Shown here: piece by piece, positions 35,923-46,943 of the stretch | Position numbering within the stretch: position 1 is the first letter of the stretch | How the letters are laid out: each line of letters starts with the position of its first letter | DNA from: Sinomonas cellulolyticus | GTDB taxonomy: Bacteria; Actinomycetota; Actinomycetes; Actinomycetales; Micrococcaceae | Assembly: GCF_014656475.1 (NCBI RefSeq) | Contig: NZ_BNCM01000009.1 | Location: 1 to 64,000 of the forward strand | Length of the DNA: 64,000 nt | Direction: 5' to 3' | Notes under the pieces: model-generated | The model's input: only the letters and a program-made list of their open reading frames with translations | Databases searched by the model: none | Told to the model about the DNA's origin: nothing | Made by a program: the position numbers and the translations under genes

Positions 35923-37218
35923 CTAGGCGGAGCTGGCCTGCCGTGCGCCGACGGACTCGATGACCGCCACGCTCTCCGCGAGCGGGTCGAGGGCTGCGAG
36001 CTCTGCCCGCGCGGCCGCCAGACGATCGCGCATCGCGTCGTCGGCCAGCACGCGCTCGACTGCTGCCCGGATCGCCTCGGGGCGCGGCCTCTCGGTGCGC
36101 AGGTCCTCGGCCAGCCCGCGGTAGGCGAGCCGGGCATTGACATCCCCTTTGCCCTCGTTGAGTCCCGCAACGACCATGGGAACGCCAGCGCTGATGGCCA
36201 TGAGCACGCCTCCCTGACCCCCGTTGGTCACGTACACGTCCGAGGCCGGGAGAACAGCGTCGAAGTCCAGGAATTCCTCGACCACCACGTTCTCCGCCCC
36301 GATCCTCTCCCGCACGGGGCCGGCCGGCTGCCTCCCGGTGGAGACGACGACCTGCATACCGCTGTCCCGCAGCGCCTCGACCGCGGGGTAGATGAGCTTT
36401 CCGAAGTCCGCGGTGTCGATGGTGCCTTGCGAGATGAGCGCACGACGCCGGTACCCACCGAGCGGGACATCGGTGCCGCGGTCGCCCTCCGGGTCGCGCC
36501 ACGGAAGCAGCGCGCCGACATGCCGCACCTTCGGATTCGTGGCCCGGCGCGGGAAGTCCAGGCTGGGGGTCCCAGTCTGGATGACCGCCGAGGCGACGCG
36601 GTACGGGACATCGGTCATGACCGTGCGCAGGTCGAACGGGACGCCGTACTCGGCGAGGATCTCGCGGTAGCGCAGCTTGGCGGGCCGCAGGACCACGGTG
36701 TTCGAGACATAGCGTGCCGCGGCGTGCTTTGCCCGGTCGAGGCGGTTGCGGGGATAGCCGAAGCCGAAGAACATCGGCGGGACGTCCGGCGCGGATTCGA
36801 TGTCCCCGATCACGTTGACCGGCACCGAGGCCACCCCGAGGAAGCGCACGGCGAGCTCGGCGGCGAAGAAGCCCGTGTCGTGCACGAGCACGGTGAACGG
36901 GAACGTCTCCCTGATCTCGCGCAGGTCCTCGAAGAACCGGCCGACGTTGTCCGCGAAGAAGGCCCGGCCGTCGAACGAGATCTGCCGGGGGCCGGAGAGC
37001 TTGGTGCGCTCGGGGAAGATCTCGTTGATGTTCTCAGCGGTCACCTCCGTGGCGCGCACGTAGGGGAAGTGCCGGACCCCCATGCGGGCGAGCTTCGGCC
37101 CGTACAGGCTCCCGGTGTAAAAGGCGACCTCGTGGCCGGCCTCCTGGGTGGCCTTCGCGATGCCGGTGAGCGGGTTGAAGTGGCCGTCCTGGGTGAGGCT
37201 GGCGAAGAGGACTCTCAT
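35923..37218 (-). CDS. UGT/MGT-like glycosyltransferase (GT1 family)
   Basis: 431 aa, GT-B fold. The N-terminal part starts MRVLFASLTQDGHFNPLTGI, and the C-terminal nucleotide-sugar domain contains ALISQGTIDTADFGKLIYPA, VVVEEFLDFDAVLPASDVYV and NGGQGGVLMAISAGVPMVVA. The last segment corresponds to the PSPG-like donor site of macrolide and UDP-glucosyltransferases. The usual HCG of that site is replaced by NGG. The acceptor is unknown. I prefer the second Met (37218), which has GGAG 8 nt upstream, over the one 12 nt earlier. Confidence 0.85.
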   Translation of the reverse strand: MRVLFASLTQDGHFNPLTGIAKATQEAGHEVAFYTGSLYGPKLARMGVRHFPYVRATEVTAENINEIFPERTKLSGPRQISFDGRAFFADNVGRFFEDLREIRETFPFTVLVHDTGFFAAELAVRFLGVASVPVNVIGDIESAPDVPPMFFGFGYPRNRLDRAKHAAARYVSNTVVLRPAKLRYREILAEYGVPFDLRTVMTDVPYRVASAVIQTGTPSLDFPRRATNPKVRHVGALLPWRDPEGDRGTDVPLGGYRRRALISQGTIDTADFGKLIYPAVEALRDSGMQVVVSTGRQPAGPVRERIGAENVVVEEFLDFDAVLPASDVYVTNGGQGGVLMAISAGVPMVVAGLNEGKGDVNARLAYRGLAEDLRTERPRPEAIRAAVERVLADDAMRDRLAAARAELAALDPLAESVAVIESVGARQASSA

Positions 37219-37288
37219 GATGTGCTCCATCTGCGAATCCGAGACCAGTCACCACGGTACGGCCCGGGAGGGAGCCTGAGAAGAGGGC

Positions 37289-39889
<2,601 letters not shown>

Positions 39890-39967
39890 GATCCATCCAT
39901 TTTAGTCCGGGGTCGGACACTTCTCGTGGCCCCGGGCCGGGGCGACGCGCCCTGCGCCCTGATTCCC

Positions 39968-40213
39968 TCAGTGCTCGGTCGGCTTGCGCACGCCGTAGCG
40001 GTGCCCCTCGCTGTCGGTCACGACCTCGATGCCGGCGAGTTCCTGCTCCTCCTTGACGTCCTCCGGGTTGTGGCCGTGCCGCTCGGGCTCCTGTGCGGTC
40101 CGTCGGTTGGCGGGTCCGTAGACGTTGCGGAGATGGCCCATCGCCCGCATGAAGGATTCGGGCCGGCTCTCGTGGTCCCCAGGCTCCCGAGAGCCCTGGT
40201 CGTGGTGTTTCAC
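39968..40213 (-). CDS. small hypothetical hydrophilic protein
   Basis: 81 aa, rich in His, Glu and Arg, no membrane segment or signal peptide. The C-terminus, GIEVVTDSEGHRYGVRKPTE, looks ordered. The rest (SFMRAMGHLRNVYGPANRRT) is variable-looking. AAGGAGGG precedes the ATG, which supports translation. It lies 36 nt after the ferritin-like gene, probably in one operon. Function is unknown. Confidence 0.6.
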   Translation of the reverse strand: MKHHDQGSREPGDHESRPESFMRAMGHLRNVYGPANRRTAQEPERHGHNPEDVKEEQELAGIEVVTDSEGHRYGVRKPTEH

Positions 40214-40249
40214 GGTGTCCCTCCTTGGATTCGCCCCAGAATGGTCGCC

Positions 40250-40759
40250 CTAGTCGACCTTGGCCTGCACGGTCTCGGTGCTCGCGAACACCTCGCGCAT
40301 GAGCTCGAGCACCCGGTTGCGCGAGGCGATCTGCTCGACGAGGCACTTCTCGAGCTGGTCGGCCAAGTGGCCGCTGATCCACTCGCGCGCGTACACGGTG
40401 AGCGGCTCGTACATCGCAATGGCCTCGTAGACCACCTCGAGGGCGAGGGGCAGCACGGCGAGGTCCTTGATGCCGTCCGCCGTCTTGCGCAGCACCGCGT
40501 GGGCCTCCCGGTCGAGGCCGTCCGCCGCGTGGCCGGGCGGCACCGCGACGTTGCGCTCGAGTTCGGCGAAGCAGTCCTCGAGGACCGCGGCATGCAGCCG
40601 CGACTCCTCGCTCAGGTCGAGCATGAGGGCAGCAACCTCGCGGCGCTGGGACTCCTGTTCCAGGACACCCAAGGTCACGATGGCGCGGCGGCTCGCTCCC
40701 CGGGCAATGCCGAGGCGGTAGACGAACAGCTCGTGCGCTTCGGAAAAGTGCTCGAACAT
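40250..40759 (-). CDS. ferritin-like DUF892 (YciE/YciF-type) protein
   Basis: 169 aa, almost wholly helical. The start, MFEHFSEAHELFVYRLGIAR, and the helix ESQRREVAALMLDLSEESRL with its Glu/His spacing recall the DUF892 four-helix bundle. That family is linked to stress and sometimes ferroxidase activity. A full set of iron ligands is not obvious by eye. GGGAGG precedes the ATG. The small gene downstream and the acidic small gene upstream suggest a stress-related group (inference). Confidence 0.62.
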   Translation of the reverse strand: MFEHFSEAHELFVYRLGIARGASRRAIVTLGVLEQESQRREVAALMLDLSEESRLHAAVLEDCFAELERNVAVPPGHAADGLDREAHAVLRKTADGIKDLAVLPLALEVVYEAIAMYEPLTVYAREWISGHLADQLEKCLVEQIASRNRVLELMREVFASTETVQAKVD

Positions 40760-40908
40760 GGCAGAACCTCCCTCCCAGCGGGCCAGCAGCGGGCGCGAGG
40801 TCTGAATCCTGCCTGCGGCGACGTCCGCCCCAGTCCTACAGCCATTCTCCCGCCGCGTCCGGGCAGGGGCAATGACGTCGGGCCGGAGGCGATGAAGTCC
40901 GCGGGCTG

Positions 40909-41097
40909 CTAGTCCTCCACGTCGCGGTGCTGGTCCGCCACGTCCGCCAGATCAGCCTCAACCACGACCTCTTCGGAGTCGATCAGGCCGTCCTCCTCGT
41001 CCCACACCGTCTGATCGTCCTCCACCGGGAAGTCGAGCGAGGGGTCCTCGTCCTCGGTGCGTACGCGGGCCGGATCCTGGCCATCGATGCTTGCCAT
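40909..41097 (-). CDS. small acidic hypothetical protein
   Basis: 62 aa, of which about one third are Asp or Glu, with no hydrophobic segment. It reads MASIDGQDPARVRTEDEDPS, then FPVEDDQTVWDEEDGL. A textbook AGGAGG lies 6 nt before the ATG, so it is probably translated. No family is recognised. Confidence 0.6.
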   Translation of the reverse strand: MASIDGQDPARVRTEDEDPSLDFPVEDDQTVWDEEDGLIDSEEVVVEADLADVADQHRDVED

Positions 41098-41180
41098 CGT
41101 TGTCCTCCTAGACGGTCCTACAGGGTTCCTCCAGAACATCACCGGGCCCGCGGTGGGTCAAGGGCGCCCGGCCGGAGGGC

Positions 41181-42032
41181 TCAGACGAGCTGCGCAGACG
41201 CGAGGGCCGAGACGACCTGGCGCACCGCCGTCGCGCCTCCCGCCGCGAACCACGTGAGGCCGTTGACCTCGACGGTGGCCGTGGTCCCCCCGGCCGCGGT
41301 GACGATGGCCTTGCCGGGAAGCCAGTCCCACTGAGGGCACGAGTGCTGGAACCAGACGCCGATCTCGCCCTGGGCGACGCGGGCCAGGTCGCAGGAGCCG
41401 GAGCCGAGGATGCGGATGGATGCGGCCTGGATCGCGGCCGCGTGCCAGGGCATGGCCGAGAGCGGCTGCTCGAGCCAGCGCGGCTGGATCGACGTCGCTG
41501 CCCCGAGGAGCCCCAGCTCTGCATCGGCCGGCCCGGACAGCGGTGCGCCGTTGAGCGTCGCCGGCGTCTCCGTACCGCCGAGCCACAGCTTGCCCTCCTG
41601 GGGCTGGAAGACCGCGCCGAGGAGCGCGTCTGGGTCGGCGTCCGTGGTGGCGGCCGGGCCGCGCAGGGCGATCGCCGAGCACCAGTAGCTGGACCCGGCG
41701 AAGAAGTTGTAGGTGCCGTCCACTGGGTCGATCACCCAGGTGCGGCCGGAGCGGGACGGCACGTCCGCGCCCTCCTCGCCGAACACGCCGTCGTCCGGCC
41801 GACAGCGGCGCAGCTGCGCGAGCACGTACGCCTCGGCAGCCTTGTCCGCAGCGGTGACGATGTCCGAGACCGAGGTCTTGCGCACGGCGTCGAGCCCGCT
41901 GCGGCGCATTTCCAGCGCAAGAGTGCCGGCGTTGCGCACGAGCTCCGCGGCGAGGTCTGCGTCGGAGAGCGACGGGTCGAGCTCGGGCAAGTTCTCGGGC
42001 GGGGTGCGGAAGGGGTCGTTGGTCTCAGCCAC
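41181..42032 (-). CDS. inositol-monophosphatase-family phosphatase
   Basis: 283 aa. Metal-binding motifs are in order: VFGEEG near residue 84, WVIDPVDGTYNF near residue 99 and CPQWDWLPGKAIV near residue 230. The family includes inositol-1-phosphatase, histidinol-phosphatase (HisN) and PAP phosphatase. Substrate choice cannot be made from these motifs. It is not part of the iol cluster. The start is GTG. Confidence 0.85.
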   Translation of the reverse strand: MAETNDPFRTPPENLPELDPSLSDADLAAELVRNAGTLALEMRRSGLDAVRKTSVSDIVTAADKAAEAYVLAQLRRCRPDDGVFGEEGADVPSRSGRTWVIDPVDGTYNFFAGSSYWCSAIALRGPAATTDADPDALLGAVFQPQEGKLWLGGTETPATLNGAPLSGPADAELGLLGAATSIQPRWLEQPLSAMPWHAAAIQAASIRILGSGSCDLARVAQGEIGVWFQHSCPQWDWLPGKAIVTAAGGTTATVEVNGLTWFAAGGATAVRQVVSALASAQLV

Positions 42033-42088
42033 GTGCCCAGCCTACCCGGGGCATCCGGCGCCCCAGCCGGGGGCTGGATAATGGGAGC

Positions 42089-42721
42089 ATGTCCAAGACC
42101 CCCGCCCAGCGGGCGCGCAAGCACGGTGAGCGCGCCGCGGCCGCCCCGGCCGCGCGCTCCGGCAAGCCAGCCAATCCCACCACCGCCCGCACGCCCGAGC
42201 AGGCGCAGGGCAACGCCCGGCTCATCATCATCGCCGGGCTTGGGGCCAGCGTCTTCATGTTCTGGTACTACCACCTGCTCGTCCTGACCCAGATGACGCA
42301 GCTCTCCGGCGGCCTCGCCATGCCGGACTCGCTCATCCTCGGCTTCTCCCCGGAGTACGCGCACCAGCTGCAGGGGGCCCTCGACGACGCCGCGCGCGGC
42401 CAGCTCAACTACGTCCACAAGACGGCCGGCACGATCTTCCCGCTCGTGACGGGCTTCACGTTCCTGCTCGTTTTCGGCACGTGGCTGAAGTCCAAGGCGC
42501 TGCGCTGGACCGCGTTCGCGCTCGTCGGTGCGTTCGCGGTCGTGCGGCTCTGGGGCAACATTGCCGTGGACAACGCCGTCGGGCCGGGCGCGGACGCGGG
42601 CACGGCCGCGCTCGCCTCGGTCCTCGTGGTCCTCGGCTGGGCGCTGCTCTTCCTCACCCTGATCGGAGCCGGCGCCGCAGTACTTGCCTCGCGGCGGGGA
42701 CGCCGAGCCGGTACGCGATGA
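42089..42721 (+). CDS. hypothetical membrane protein with four helices
   Basis: 210 aa. A basic 40-residue cytosolic tail precedes a first membrane segment (LIIIAGLGASVFMFWYYHLL). A soluble loop of about 50 residues follows (PDSLILGFSPEYAHQLQGAL), then three more helices (GTIFPLVTGFTFLLVFGTW, TAFALVGAFAVVRLWGNIAV, LVVLGWALLFLTLIGAGAAV). Family unknown. Its 3' end overlaps the convergent DUF998-like gene by 68 bp. Confidence 0.72.
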   Translation: MSKTPAQRARKHGERAAAAPAARSGKPANPTTARTPEQAQGNARLIIIAGLGASVFMFWYYHLLVLTQMTQLSGGLAMPDSLILGFSPEYAHQLQGALDDAARGQLNYVHKTAGTIFPLVTGFTFLLVFGTWLKSKALRWTAFALVGAFAVVRLWGNIAVDNAVGPGADAGTAALASVLVVLGWALLFLTLIGAGAAVLASRRGRRAGTR

Positions 42722-43487
42722 CGCCGCCGGCCACCGCGATCCCCACCGTGATCGGGTAGGCCATGAAGCGCTCGAAGGTGCCGGGCTCCGGCACCCGCAG
42801 GAACAGCGCCCCGCCTGTCAGCGTCGCCACGAAGGAGGCGCCGCCCAGCAGCAGGATCGGCCACGCCGCAGCGGTCTGGGCGATCCACAGGATCCCCAGG
42901 ACCACGAGCGCCGCCGAGCCGCACACAAAGTAGGTGCCGGCCCCGGCCAGGTGGAGAACCTCGTTGGTGTCCTGCGGGGCGAAGCCCACCACCGCCACGC
43001 CCACCCCGGCGAGGCCCACGAGCACGCGCACCGCCAAGGCAGCGGCCCAGGGCACGGCGACGGCCGGATGGCCGGAGGCCAGGGCTGCGGCGACCCGGGT
43101 GCGGGCGCCTCCGCGCGGCGTCGTGCGCGCTTGGGCGAGGACGGCCCTGGTGAGCCGCGTCTCGGCGCGGATCGCGGAGACGTCAGCGGCGACGCGCAGC
43201 ACCGTCGAGGTGATGAGCAGCGCGGCGATGACCATCCCGAACCCCTGCAGCACGAACGAGACGTTCATGAGCGCATGCAGCGGCGAGCACACCTCGCGGG
43301 TGCCGTGGAGCCCGCAGTGGCGCTGCCCGAGGTCGCTGATCAGGTTGAGCCTGCGGCTGTACGGGGCGGGGCCCCGCCAGGCGGCGATGGTGGCGGCCTC
43401 CGCCACGAAGAACTGGACCACGCTCACGGCGGACCACGCGCCGAGGTAGTGCCGGACACGGTTCGTCGGTGCATCTGCGGTGGCCAC
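42654..43487 (-). CDS. DUF998-like membrane protein
   Basis: 277 aa with about six hydrophobic segments. YSRRLNLISDLGQRHCG after TM1 and the HALMNVSFVLQGFGMVIAAL helix are characteristic of DUF998 proteins. FAPQDTNEVLHLAGAGTYFV forms the later loop and helix. DUF998 members are integral membrane proteins of unknown function. The start is GTG. It ends inside the convergent upstream gene. Confidence 0.7.
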   Translation of the reverse strand: MATADAPTNRVRHYLGAWSAVSVVQFFVAEAATIAAWRGPAPYSRRLNLISDLGQRHCGLHGTREVCSPLHALMNVSFVLQGFGMVIAALLITSTVLRVAADVSAIRAETRLTRAVLAQARTTPRGGARTRVAAALASGHPAVAVPWAAALAVRVLVGLAGVGVAVVGFAPQDTNEVLHLAGAGTYFVCGSAALVVLGILWIAQTAAAWPILLLGGASFVATLTGGALFLRVPEPGTFERFMAYPITVGIAVAGGVIAYRLGVPAARQVLRRRLRSG

Positions 43488-43572
43488 GCGCCCAGCCTAG
43501 CGACGGGGCGGCCGTGACAGCGGGCACCCCGCCAGCCGGTATGCTTGGGTGCGTGCCCGGGCGACCGGGCGG

Positions 43573-43646
43573 GCCCCCGTAGCTCAGTAGGATAGAGCGG
43601 CCCTCTCCTAAAGGGCAGGCCATCGGTTCGATTCCGGTCGGGGGCA
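43573..43646 (+). tRNA. tRNA-Arg (CCT)
   Basis: A 74-nt cloverleaf. Acceptor arms are GCCCCCG and CGGGGGC with discriminator A, the D arm is GCTC/GAGC and the anticodon stem is GCCCT/AGGGC. The loop CTCCTAA gives anticodon CCT (reads AGG), and the T arm is ATCGG-TTCGATT-CCGGT. CCA is not encoded. All stems pair. Confidence 0.95.
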
Positions 43647-43647
43647 C

Positions 43648-44094
43648 TTGCTGTATCCAGTGCCCGATCTGCGCGCCTACCTCGAAGGCTCCTGGTCCGT
43701 GGAGCGCAGGCTCCTGGACCGCGCCACGGGTGCAGAGGGCGCGTTCACCGGCACGGTCACCTTCTCGGCGCTCTCCGCGGACGACGACGGCGCGCTCGAC
43801 CAGCGCGAGGACGGCACCGTCCGCTGGGGCACCCACGAGGGACACGCGTTCCGAGAGTACGTGTGGCGCCCCGGCGCGTCGCCGGGCTCCATGGATGTGT
43901 TCTTCCCGGACGGGCGGCCCTTCCACACCGTGGACCTCACGGGCGCGTCGGCAGACGGCAGCCACTGGTGCTCGCCCGACGACTACCGGGTGCACTACGA
44001 GGCGGTGGGCCCCGACGAACTCCGCTACACCTGGGACGTCCGCGGCCCCGCGAAGGACCTGCTCCTGGACACCACCCTCCGACGGATCCACTGA
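43648..44094 (+). CDS. DUF6314-like small lipocalin-type protein
   Basis: About 148 aa. PVPDLRAYLEGSWSVERRLL, GAFTGTVTFSAL, WRPGASPGSMDVFFPDGRPF and YRVHYEAVGPDELRYTWDVR fit the predicted beta-barrel DUF6314 family. Function is unknown. The frame begins one base after the tRNA. TTG 43648 or GTG 43660 are the only early starts, and neither has a ribosome site, so the mRNA may be leaderless after tRNA processing. The start is uncertain. Confidence 0.72.
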   Translation: MLYPVPDLRAYLEGSWSVERRLLDRATGAEGAFTGTVTFSALSADDDGALDQREDGTVRWGTHEGHAFREYVWRPGASPGSMDVFFPDGRPFHTVDLTGASADGSHWCSPDDYRVHYEAVGPDELRYTWDVRGPAKDLLLDTTLRRIH

Positions 44095-44109
44095 CCGTCC
44101 GCCCTCCCC

Positions 44110-44160
44110 GATCAGGGGTCACCTCCCCGACCAGGGGTCACCTCCCCGACCAGGGGTCAC
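44110..44160. repeat. three tandem GGGGTCACCTCCCC units
   Basis: Units begin at 44110, 44129 and 44148 with period 19. The middle one is GACCAGGGGTCACCTCCCC. They fill the gap between two convergent genes, and the last unit contains the stop codon of the phosphoesterase gene. The core matches the units at 32095-32134. Confidence 0.8.
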
Positions 44161-45323
44161 ACGCCCTTGTTGTACACGTCCAGCCCGAACCGGTTGAGGC
44201 CCGGGGTCCCCGCGTAGCCGAGGTACGGAAGGCCGTAGAGGTCCTCGATGCTCGCGAGCAGGCTGTAGTGGTTGTAGGGGGTCGTGGACCACGTGCCGCC
44301 AGCCGTGAACGGCGAGAGCACGAGCGCTCCGACGCGGCCGCCGCCCATCCCGGTGATGCCCGGCTGCGGCGCGTTCGGCCCCGGCCCCTCGCCGCAGCAC
44401 GCGCTCGAGTCCTGCTGCGGCCCGTCCGACTCGTCGAACGTGATGACGAGGACGCCGTCCTGCTTGAAGGCCGGCGAGCCGGTGATGACGGGCACCCACT
44501 GCTTGAGCCACGCGTCGGCGGAGACCAGACCGCCGGGCTCGCCGTCCACGCACGGCGAGTCGTGGCCGTCGTGGCACAGGTCCGGCGTGATGAAGGAGAC
44601 CGTGGGGGTACTCGAGACCGAGGCGAGGTCGCCGCTGAGGTGCGAGAGGTCGACGTCGTTCGCGACGCAGTCCGGCGAGCCGGTGATGCCCGCAAAGTAC
44701 ACGAAGGGGTTGTGCCGGGCCGCGTACTGGTCGCCCACGCGGGCCTTCTGCGTGTCATCGATGGCGCCGAGCTGGGGGTGGCGGCAGGGCGTGCCCATGT
44801 CCTCCATGTACCCCTTCCATGTCTTGCCGGCCGCAGTGAGCTGGCCGGCCACGGTCGGCACGCCCGCCGGGTAGACGCACCCGGACCCGACCGCCTGCCC
44901 GGGCGCCACGGTGCCGGTCTGCGCGAACGGGCTGTAGGTCTGGCAGTCTGCCTGGGTCTGGCTGTTGGGGCCCTGGCCCGAGATCTGCGAGATGTAGTTG
45001 TCGAGGGAGTTGTGGCCCGTGCCGTAGTAGCTGTTGAGCAGCACCCCCTGGCCCCGCAGGGTCTGCGACAGGTACGGCGCCTTGGAGGCGGTACCCCAGG
45101 TCTCGTCGTAGCCCTTGTTCTCGAGGTTGACCACGAACACGTGCGCACTCGGCGGCAAGTAGGAGGAGGTCCCGGTCGCGGCGTCGGCCGGCTGGCCCGC
45201 TCCCCCGCGCACGAGGGCGACGGCGGCGAGCACCACCACGGCGACGGCGGCGAGCACGACGGCGAGGGGACGCCGTCGTGCGGCGCGGGCGAGGGCGGTG
45301 AGGGCGAGGTCTGCGCGTGTCAT
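44157..45323 (-). CDS. exported alkaline-phosphatase-fold phosphoesterase
   Basis: 388 aa. A signal-anchor-like segment (RPLAVVLAAVAVVVLAAVAL, residues 15-34) precedes an AlkP-like domain with HVFVVNLENKGYDETWG (metal and catalytic region) and VLVITFDESDGPQQD. Several Cys pairs suggest disulphides outside the cell. It resembles the phosphoesterase/acid phosphatase AcpA group; phosphate esters or phospholipids are likely substrates. TGATG joins it to the upstream phospholipase gene with a one-base overlap. Confidence 0.82.
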   Translation of the reverse strand: MTRADLALTALARAARRRPLAVVLAAVAVVVLAAVALVRGGAGQPADAATGTSSYLPPSAHVFVVNLENKGYDETWGTASKAPYLSQTLRGQGVLLNSYYGTGHNSLDNYISQISGQGPNSQTQADCQTYSPFAQTGTVAPGQAVGSGCVYPAGVPTVAGQLTAAGKTWKGYMEDMGTPCRHPQLGAIDDTQKARVGDQYAARHNPFVYFAGITGSPDCVANDVDLSHLSGDLASVSSTPTVSFITPDLCHDGHDSPCVDGEPGGLVSADAWLKQWVPVITGSPAFKQDGVLVITFDESDGPQQDSSACCGEGPGPNAPQPGITGMGGGRVGALVLSPFTAGGTWSTTPYNHYSLLASIEDLYGLPYLGYAGTPGLNRFGLDVYNKGV

Positions 45324-46603
45324 CAGAGCTTCCATCCTTCCGCGATGGCGCGGTCCTTGAGCGGGTGCCACTCGTCCTCGGGGTCTCCTCCCGGCAGCGG
45401 CGTGCACGGTGGCCCCGCCACGAAGGGAGGAACGGTGTAGGCCGGCGCGCTGAGGTTCGGGCCGGAGGCGAGGTCGAGGACCTCGGCGATGTTGGCCGCG
45501 TTCGCGTCGCGGGGCGTGAGGGCCGGCAGGTTCCAGCGCCACTCGATGGCCTTGAGCACGGAGGTGTGGTCGTAGGTGCCGGAGACTACCGCCCCCCTCC
45601 GGGCGAACGGCGAGATGACGAGGGCGGGGACGCGGAAGCCGCGCAGCGCCGTCGTCGGGCTCACGTCCGGGGCGGTGGTCGGCGCGACGTGGTCGTAGAA
45701 GCCGCCCCACTCGTCGAAGTTGACCACGAGCATCGTGCGGGACCAGGCCGGCGACGTCGTGACCGCGTGGTAGACCTCATTGAGGAAGAGCTCTCCTGAG
45801 CGGACGTCCGCGTGGGGGTGGTCGTCGCCCGAGGTGCCCGAGCCCTCGTCCGTGAAGCGCGGGTCGACGAAGCTCACGGAGGGCAGCGTCCCCGCCGCGC
45901 AGTCGCTGAGGAACTCGGAGTACTGCGCGGAGATCGGCAGGTACTTGGTACCCCAGAGGGCCACGAACGGCACGTCGGAGTAGTAGTACTTGCCGGAGAC
46001 GCCAGCGGCGGCCAGGCGGTCCCAGATCGTCGGCATCGTCGCGTTGGCGGTCGAGTTGTGGATGCGGTCCGTCTGCGCGGAGTGCTGGTAGAAGCGGTTC
46101 GGGTACGTCTCGGCCATCACGGCGGCGTAGTAGTTGTCGCAGACGGTCCAGCCGGGGGCGGCCTGGGCGAAGAACGCGAGGTCCGCGTCGGTGTAGTAGC
46201 CGATCGCGAACTCGTCGTTGTCGCCGGCGCGGAGCCAGCCGTCGCACCTGCCGTTGTTGTACTCGATGAGCCCGCCCTCCTGCGAGTGGTCGGGGTCCGG
46301 GTGGCTGCAGCCCTGGAAGTCGGTGAGGTGGTGCGTCCCATGCGGGACGCCGTAGCGGTCGATGAAGGTGAGGCCGCCCTGCTTGCCGTTCGCGCCCGGG
46401 AGCCAGCCGAGGAAGTGGTCGAACGAGCGGTTCTCCATCATCACCACGATGATGTGGTCGATGCCCGAACTCGATGGGTCCGCGGGCAGTGCGGCTGGCG
46501 CGATGCTCTTCACGGCCGACGGCGCGGCCGCGCCTGTGAGGGCTGTGGCACCGAGCGCTGCGAGGGACGCTGCCGAGAGGAAGGTGCGGCGGGAGGTAGT
46601 CAC
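45323..46603 (-). CDS. Tat-exported phospholipase C/phosphatase-like phosphoesterase
   Basis: About 426 aa. A twin-arginine signal (SRRTFLSAASLAALGATALT) ends near AAAPSAV. The mature domain has IDHIIVVMMENRSFDHFLGW, YYAAVMAETYPNRFYQHSAQ, FVDPRFTDEGSGTSGDDHPH and VVNFDEWGGFYDHVAP, the usual motifs of non-haemolytic phospholipase C/AcpA enzymes. It lacks the long C-terminal domain of classical PlcN. A GTG 36 nt further upstream (46639) would lengthen the n-region. It is coupled to the second phosphoesterase gene. Confidence 0.85.
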   Translation of the reverse strand: MTTSRRTFLSAASLAALGATALTGAAAPSAVKSIAPAALPADPSSSGIDHIIVVMMENRSFDHFLGWLPGANGKQGGLTFIDRYGVPHGTHHLTDFQGCSHPDPDHSQEGGLIEYNNGRCDGWLRAGDNDEFAIGYYTDADLAFFAQAAPGWTVCDNYYAAVMAETYPNRFYQHSAQTDRIHNSTANATMPTIWDRLAAAGVSGKYYYSDVPFVALWGTKYLPISAQYSEFLSDCAAGTLPSVSFVDPRFTDEGSGTSGDDHPHADVRSGELFLNEVYHAVTTSPAWSRTMLVVNFDEWGGFYDHVAPTTAPDVSPTTALRGFRVPALVISPFARRGAVVSGTYDHTSVLKAIEWRWNLPALTPRDANAANIAEVLDLASGPNLSAPAYTVPPFVAGPPCTPLPGGDPEDEWHPLKDRAIAEGWKL

Positions 46604-46787
46604 GGCCAACCAAGTTACCCGCCGGTAGGACGCCCTCACCCCGTTTCCGGCGCTTGTTCAACCCCGGTTCACAGACTTCCCACCCTGCTCCCAGCTTCAG
46701 CGATCAAGCCTGAGCGTTTCCTGAGTGCCGGTCACATGGCGCAACACCGATGGAGCTTCCAGCCCTTCCCTTCCTAAGCTCGCACCA

Positions 46788-46868
46788 GAGATCAAGAGTT
46801 CCGATGCGAAGCTCTGGCTGATCGGACGGCAACCCTCTCTCGTGGCGGGGTGCCCCAGGTGAAGATCC
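46788..46868 (+). promoter_or_regulatory. SAM riboswitch (SAM-I/SAM-IV clan)
   Basis: The closing stem GATC (46790-46793)/GATC (46864-46867) encloses TCCGAT/ATCGGA (46800/46821). Between them lies the SAM-core hallmark: GGCAACCC (46828-46835) paired with GGGGTGCC (46847-46854), then CCAGGTGAAGATC. The layout fits actinobacterial SAM-IV-like RNAs. Downstream, CGGCGCACCG...CGGTGCCG can form an expression-platform hairpin (about 46874-46918). It precedes a sulfur-acquisition-type flavoenzyme gene, which would be switched off when SAM is plentiful. The rest of the 46604-46943 gap shows nothing else certain. Confidence 0.85.
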
Positions 46869-46943
46869 GACCGCGGCGCACCGGCGTCGACGGTAAGCAC
46901 GGTGCCGCTGACGCGGCTCCCGAAGCAGAGAGGCTGCCCTTCC

